8,475 nt of DNA from Actinomycetales bacterium. Its GTDB lineage: Bacteria > Actinomycetota > Actinomycetes > Actinomycetales > Microbacteriaceae. Position numbers and translations under genes: made by a program. This document shows positions 6,387 through 8,475 of the stretch, one piece after another. The notes beneath the pieces are model-generated. The model had not been told where the DNA came from, ran no database searches, and saw only the letters and a list, made by a program, of their open reading frames with translations. Every line of letters starts with the position of its first letter. Position 1 is the first letter of the stretch. The DNA lies in assembly GCA_028868555.1 (NCBI GenBank), contig JAGWUG010000026.1, forward strand, positions 1 to 8,475. Direction: 5' to 3'.

Positions 6387-6399
6387 AGACCAAAGTTTG
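6387..6399 (-). promoter_or_regulatory. Possible leaderless promoter of the WXG-like gene
   Basis: On the minus strand CAAACT (6394-6399) stands 7 nt before the ATG at 6386. The match to a -10 consensus is modest and no -35 is evident; support comes mostly from the matching spacing at other genes in the window. Confidence -1.
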
Positions 6400-6412
6400 C
6401 CCAGCCAGCCTC

Positions 6413-6440
6413 CAGCTTGGGCTAGCCCCAGGGCAAGCTG
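6413..6440. promoter_or_regulatory. Nested inverted repeats in the purB divergent region
   Basis: CAGCTTG (6413-6419) and CAAGCTG (6434-6440) form a perfect 7-bp inverted repeat with a 14-bp spacer. Inside it GGGCTAGCCC (6419-6428) is a perfect 10-bp palindrome. TTGCCC (6397-6402) also pairs with GGGCAA (6431-6436). The repeats lie between the two divergent -10 elements and may be an operator for purB. No known regulator motif is recognised. Confidence -1.
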
Positions 6441-6449
6441 TGGAAAACT

Positions 6450-6464
6450 TGGCAAAATAGATGG
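6450..6464 (+). promoter_or_regulatory. Extended -10 promoter of purB, leaderless type
   Basis: TGG followed by CAAAAT (6453-6458) fits an extended -10, with 6 nt to the GTG at 6465. No Shine-Dalgarno precedes the gene. No recognisable -35 is seen at 16-18 bp, as expected where an extended -10 compensates. Confidence -1.
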
Positions 6465-7850
6465 GTGAGCAATCTTTCTGTGCAGCCCCTAAGCCCCCTC
6501 GACGGCCGTTACCGCGGTGCGGTAGCCGACCTCGGCATTCACCTCTCGGAGGCCGGCCTCAACCGCGCCCGGATCCACGTTGAGATTGAGTGGCTCATCT
6601 TCCTGGCCAACCAGGACGTTTTGGGCATCAACCGCCCATTCACCGATGCCCAGATCGCGCAGCTGCGCGCAGTGGTCACCAACTTCGGCGACGCCGATGT
6701 GGCCGAGCTTGCCAAGACCGAGGCGGTAACCCAGCATGACGTGAAGGCAGTGGAGTACTTCGTCCGCGAGCGCCTCACCCAGATTGGTCGCAGCGACCTC
6801 CACGAGCTCACCCACTTTGCCTGCACCAGCGAGGACATCAACAACCTGTCCTACGCCATCACCGTTCGCGACGCAGTGGCCCAGGTTTGGCTCCCGAAGG
6901 TGGCCGCCCTACTTGCCAAGCTGCGTGACATGAGCGCCAAGTATGCATCGGTGCCAATGATGAGCCGCACCCACGGCCAGCCTGCCACCCCAACCACCAT
7001 GGGCAAGGAGCTGGCGGTGTTCATCTACCGCCTGGAGCGCCAGGTGAAGCGCGTTGAGGCTGCCGAGTACCTGGGCAAGTTCTCCGGCGCCACCGGCACT
7101 TTCAGCGCACACGTGGTTGCCGCGCCGCAGGTTGACTGGGTGGGTGTGAGCGAGCGTTTCGTGACCGGCCTTGGCCTCACCTGGAACCCGCTGACCACTC
7201 AGATTGAGAGCCACGACTGGCAGGCCGAGCTGTACGGTTCGGTTGCGCTATTCAACCGCATTCTGCACAACCTGTGCACCGATGTCTGGACCTACATCAG
7301 CCTGAACTACTTCAAGCAGATTCCTGTGGCCGGCGCCACCGGTTCGTCTACCATGCCGCACAAGGTAAACCCAATCCGCTTTGAGAACGCCGAGAGCAAC
7401 CTGGAACTTTCCAACGCCATCCTCGACTCGCTTTCGGCCACCCTGGTGACCAGCCGTCTTCAGCGTGACCTCACCGACTCGTCCTCGCAGCGCAACATCG
7501 GCCTTGGCTTTGGCCACTCGGTGCTGGCGCTTGACAACGTGGTTCGCGGTCTCGGCCAACTGGAGCTGAACGAGGGCGTGCTGCTGGCCGACCTGCTGGA
7601 CAACTGGGAGGTGCTGGGTGAGGCCATCCAGACCCTCATCCGTGCCGAGGTTGCTGCCGGTCGCAGCGACATCAGCAACCCTTACGAGCTTTTGAAGGAA
7701 CTCACCCGCGGCAAGCGCATCGGTGGAGACGACCTGATTACCTTTGTGAACGGACTGAACCTGGAGCAGGAGGCCAAGGACCGCCTGCTCTCGCTGAAGC
7801 CAAACACCTATGTGGGTGTGGCTGCGGCCCTGGCGGCTCGCGTTCAGTAA
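6465..7850 (+). CDS. purB: Adenylosuccinate lyase
   Basis: PurB acts twice in purine synthesis: it cleaves SAICAR to AICAR plus fumarate, and adenylosuccinate to AMP plus fumarate. The 461-residue protein is full length for the E. coli-type subfamily and begins with the typical LSPLDGRYRGAV. The fumarate-lyase signature GSSTMPHKVNPI (from residue 293) carries the catalytic Ser295. SRTHGQPATPTTMGKE carries the general acid/base His170. TSEDINNLSYA (about 121-131) is the third conserved region. The GTG start is supported by the leaderless-spaced -10 element and by alignment of the N-terminal motif. It is a single-gene unit: divergent from the WXG-like gene upstream and closed by an intrinsic terminator. 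Confidence in function is high. Confidence -1.
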   Translation: MSNLSVQPLSPLDGRYRGAVADLGIHLSEAGLNRARIHVEIEWLIFLANQDVLGINRPFTDAQIAQLRAVVTNFGDADVAELAKTEAVTQHDVKAVEYFVRERLTQIGRSDLHELTHFACTSEDINNLSYAITVRDAVAQVWLPKVAALLAKLRDMSAKYASVPMMSRTHGQPATPTTMGKELAVFIYRLERQVKRVEAAEYLGKFSGATGTFSAHVVAAPQVDWVGVSERFVTGLGLTWNPLTTQIESHDWQAELYGSVALFNRILHNLCTDVWTYISLNYFKQIPVAGATGSSTMPHKVNPIRFENAESNLELSNAILDSLSATLVTSRLQRDLTDSSSQRNIGLGFGHSVLALDNVVRGLGQLELNEGVLLADLLDNWEVLGEAIQTLIRAEVAAGRSDISNPYELLKELTRGKRIGGDDLITFVNGLNLEQEAKDRLLSLKPNTYVGVAAALAARVQ

Positions 7851-7888
7851 CCCGCAGCGTTAGCGCGGCTCAGGCGCGCTCGAATTGG

Positions 7889-7926
7889 AAAACCGCCCTT
7901 ATCAGGCAACTGACGGGGCGGTTTTT
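7889..7926 (+). terminator. Intrinsic terminator of purB, probably bidirectional
   Basis: AAAACCGCCC (7889-7898) pairs with GGGCGGTTTT (7916-7925), followed by further T residues. Within the loop, TCAG and CTGA form a second short stem capped by GCAA, a GNRA-type tetraloop. On the minus strand the same hairpin ends in TTTT, so it could also serve the convergent small gene ending at 7965. Confidence -1.
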
Positions 7927-7964
7927 CTTTGCCTGCACCACTTTAGGCTCGGGCTAAAACTTGG

Positions 7965-8189
7965 TTACTTGAGACGCGGCTCGTTTGGGTTGTGGTTGTC
8001 ATCCTTGACGGTGAGGGCCAGGGTGGCAATGCCAACCAGAACCACGATGAAGGTGATGCCGCCCCAGATGAGGCCGGACGCCAACTGATTTGGCTTGTTG
8101 GCCCAGACCACGCCGCCAACCACGATTGCCGAAATGAACGACAGCGTGAGGTAAACGCGCACGCCGATTTTGCTGTTTGGGTTGGTCAT
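7965..8189 (-). CDS. Small two-helix membrane protein, unknown function
   Basis: The 74-residue product has two predicted membrane segments (about 11-30 and 38-60), a short polar N-terminus (MTNPNSKIGVR) and a charged, Asn/Asp-rich C-terminal tail (KDDNHNPNEPRLK). I do not recognise a family. The ATG start has the -10-like TAGGCT 6 nt upstream and no Shine-Dalgarno, so it probably has its own leaderless transcript. It lies 28 bp after the upstream membrane gene and may also be read from that gene's promoter. It converges on purB, with the shared terminator between them. Coding is supported by a coherent membrane-protein pattern and by context. Confidence -1.
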   Translation of the reverse strand: MTNPNSKIGVRVYLTLSFISAIVVGGVVWANKPNQLASGLIWGGITFIVVLVGIATLALTVKDDNHNPNEPRLK

Positions 8190-8201
8190 GTTTTAAGCCT
8201 A
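8190..8201 (-). promoter_or_regulatory. Possible leaderless promoter of the two-helix membrane protein gene
   Basis: On the minus strand TAGGCT (8196-8201) stands 6 nt before the ATG at 8189. No good -35 is seen. It lies in the 28-bp gap after the partial upstream gene. Confidence -1.
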
Positions 8202-8217
8202 ACTGGTGGTGCTGAAT

Positions 8218-8475
8218 TTAGTTTCGGGCGGTTCGGTCGCTGGCCGCCGAGATGCCAAGGTGGACTGCGCAAATCATCATGTAGGCGCCAAAGAAACCAA
8301 CAGCATCTACCGCGCGAAGATTTCCCACCAGGAACAGAACGCCGATGATCAAACCCAGAATCGCGCTAACCAGGTTCTCTTTTCCGCGCAGGGTCTTGAA
8401 GCCGGAGCGTCGGGCCAGAACCACCTCAAAGAGCGCCGATGCCAGACCCCAGGCGGCCACCAAATAGCGGAACCA
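8218..8475 (-). CDS. Membrane protein, C-terminal part (5' end outside window)
   Basis: The reading frame is open to the right edge (WFRYLVAAWG at the border), so the gene almost certainly starts outside; the TTG at 8463 is not a credible start. The visible 85 residues hold three predicted membrane segments: YLVAAWGLASALFEVVLA, LVSAILGLIIGVLFLVGNL and AVGFFGAYMMICAVHLGI. The first two are separated by a basic loop (ARRSGFKTLRGKE). The pattern of short paired helices resembles DUF308/HdeD-type small membrane proteins, but this is a weak resemblance. A charged tail, SDRTARN, ends the protein. Function unknown. Confidence -1.
   Translation of the reverse strand, partial: WFRYLVAAWGLASALFEVVLARRSGFKTLRGKENLVSAILGLIIGVLFLVGNLRAVDAVGFFGAYMMICAVHLGISAASDRTARN

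Noticed and set aside
6439..6449. TGTGGAAAA resembling a DnaA box upstream of purB
   Set aside because: One mismatch to the reverse-complemented consensus, solitary, with no clustering or origin genes nearby; it can arise by chance.
6387..6455. TTG at 6455 as the start of the WXG-like gene
   Set aside because: It would run the coding region through the purB promoter and the palindromes; the ATG at 6386 has a -10-like element at matching distance.

Overview
The window looks like a chromosomal segment from a moderately high-GC actinobacterium. The gene forms (BkdABC, the E. coli-type PurB, the 4-TM holin-like protein) and the many leaderless-type promoters fit the Microbacteriaceae, possibly one of the small-genome freshwater lineages. 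That placement is an inference from gene style and was not tested by comparison. I see no tRNA, rRNA, CRISPR array, insertion sequence or phage module.

Layout, left to right. At 1-785 (minus) lies the 5' part of a zinc/manganese ABC-transporter substrate-binding lipoprotein of the ZnuA type; its 3' end is outside the window. It is driven by a promoter (TTGACA-N18-TAGCCT) whose -35 element sits inside a Zur-like palindrome. At 880-4586 (minus) is the operon bkdA-bkdB-bkdC, encoding E1-alpha, E1-beta and E2 of a branched-chain-type 2-oxo acid dehydrogenase complex. E3 is not in the window. At 4625-5050 (plus), divergent from bkdA across only 38 bp, is a small four-helix membrane protein of the phage-holin-4/YvlD type. 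It converges on a minus-strand pair at 5113-6386: a 71-residue WXG100-like helical-hairpin protein and a 353-residue protein with an alpha/beta-hydrolase-like C-terminal half, joined by a 4-nt GTGA overlap. purB (adenylosuccinate lyase, 6465-7850, plus) is divergent from that pair and ends in a strong intrinsic terminator. Two small membrane-protein genes on the minus strand close the window; the last runs off the right edge.

Functionally these are housekeeping genes (zinc uptake, branched-chain keto acid or pyruvate oxidation, purine/AMP synthesis) plus three or four uncharacterised small membrane or helical proteins. Two things stand out. First, all six transcription-unit starts visible here have a -10-like hexamer only 6-7 nt before the start codon and no Shine-Dalgarno, while the two internal bkd genes have clear Shine-Dalgarno sites. 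Second, the WXG-like/hydrolase-like gene pair is the best candidate for something undescribed.
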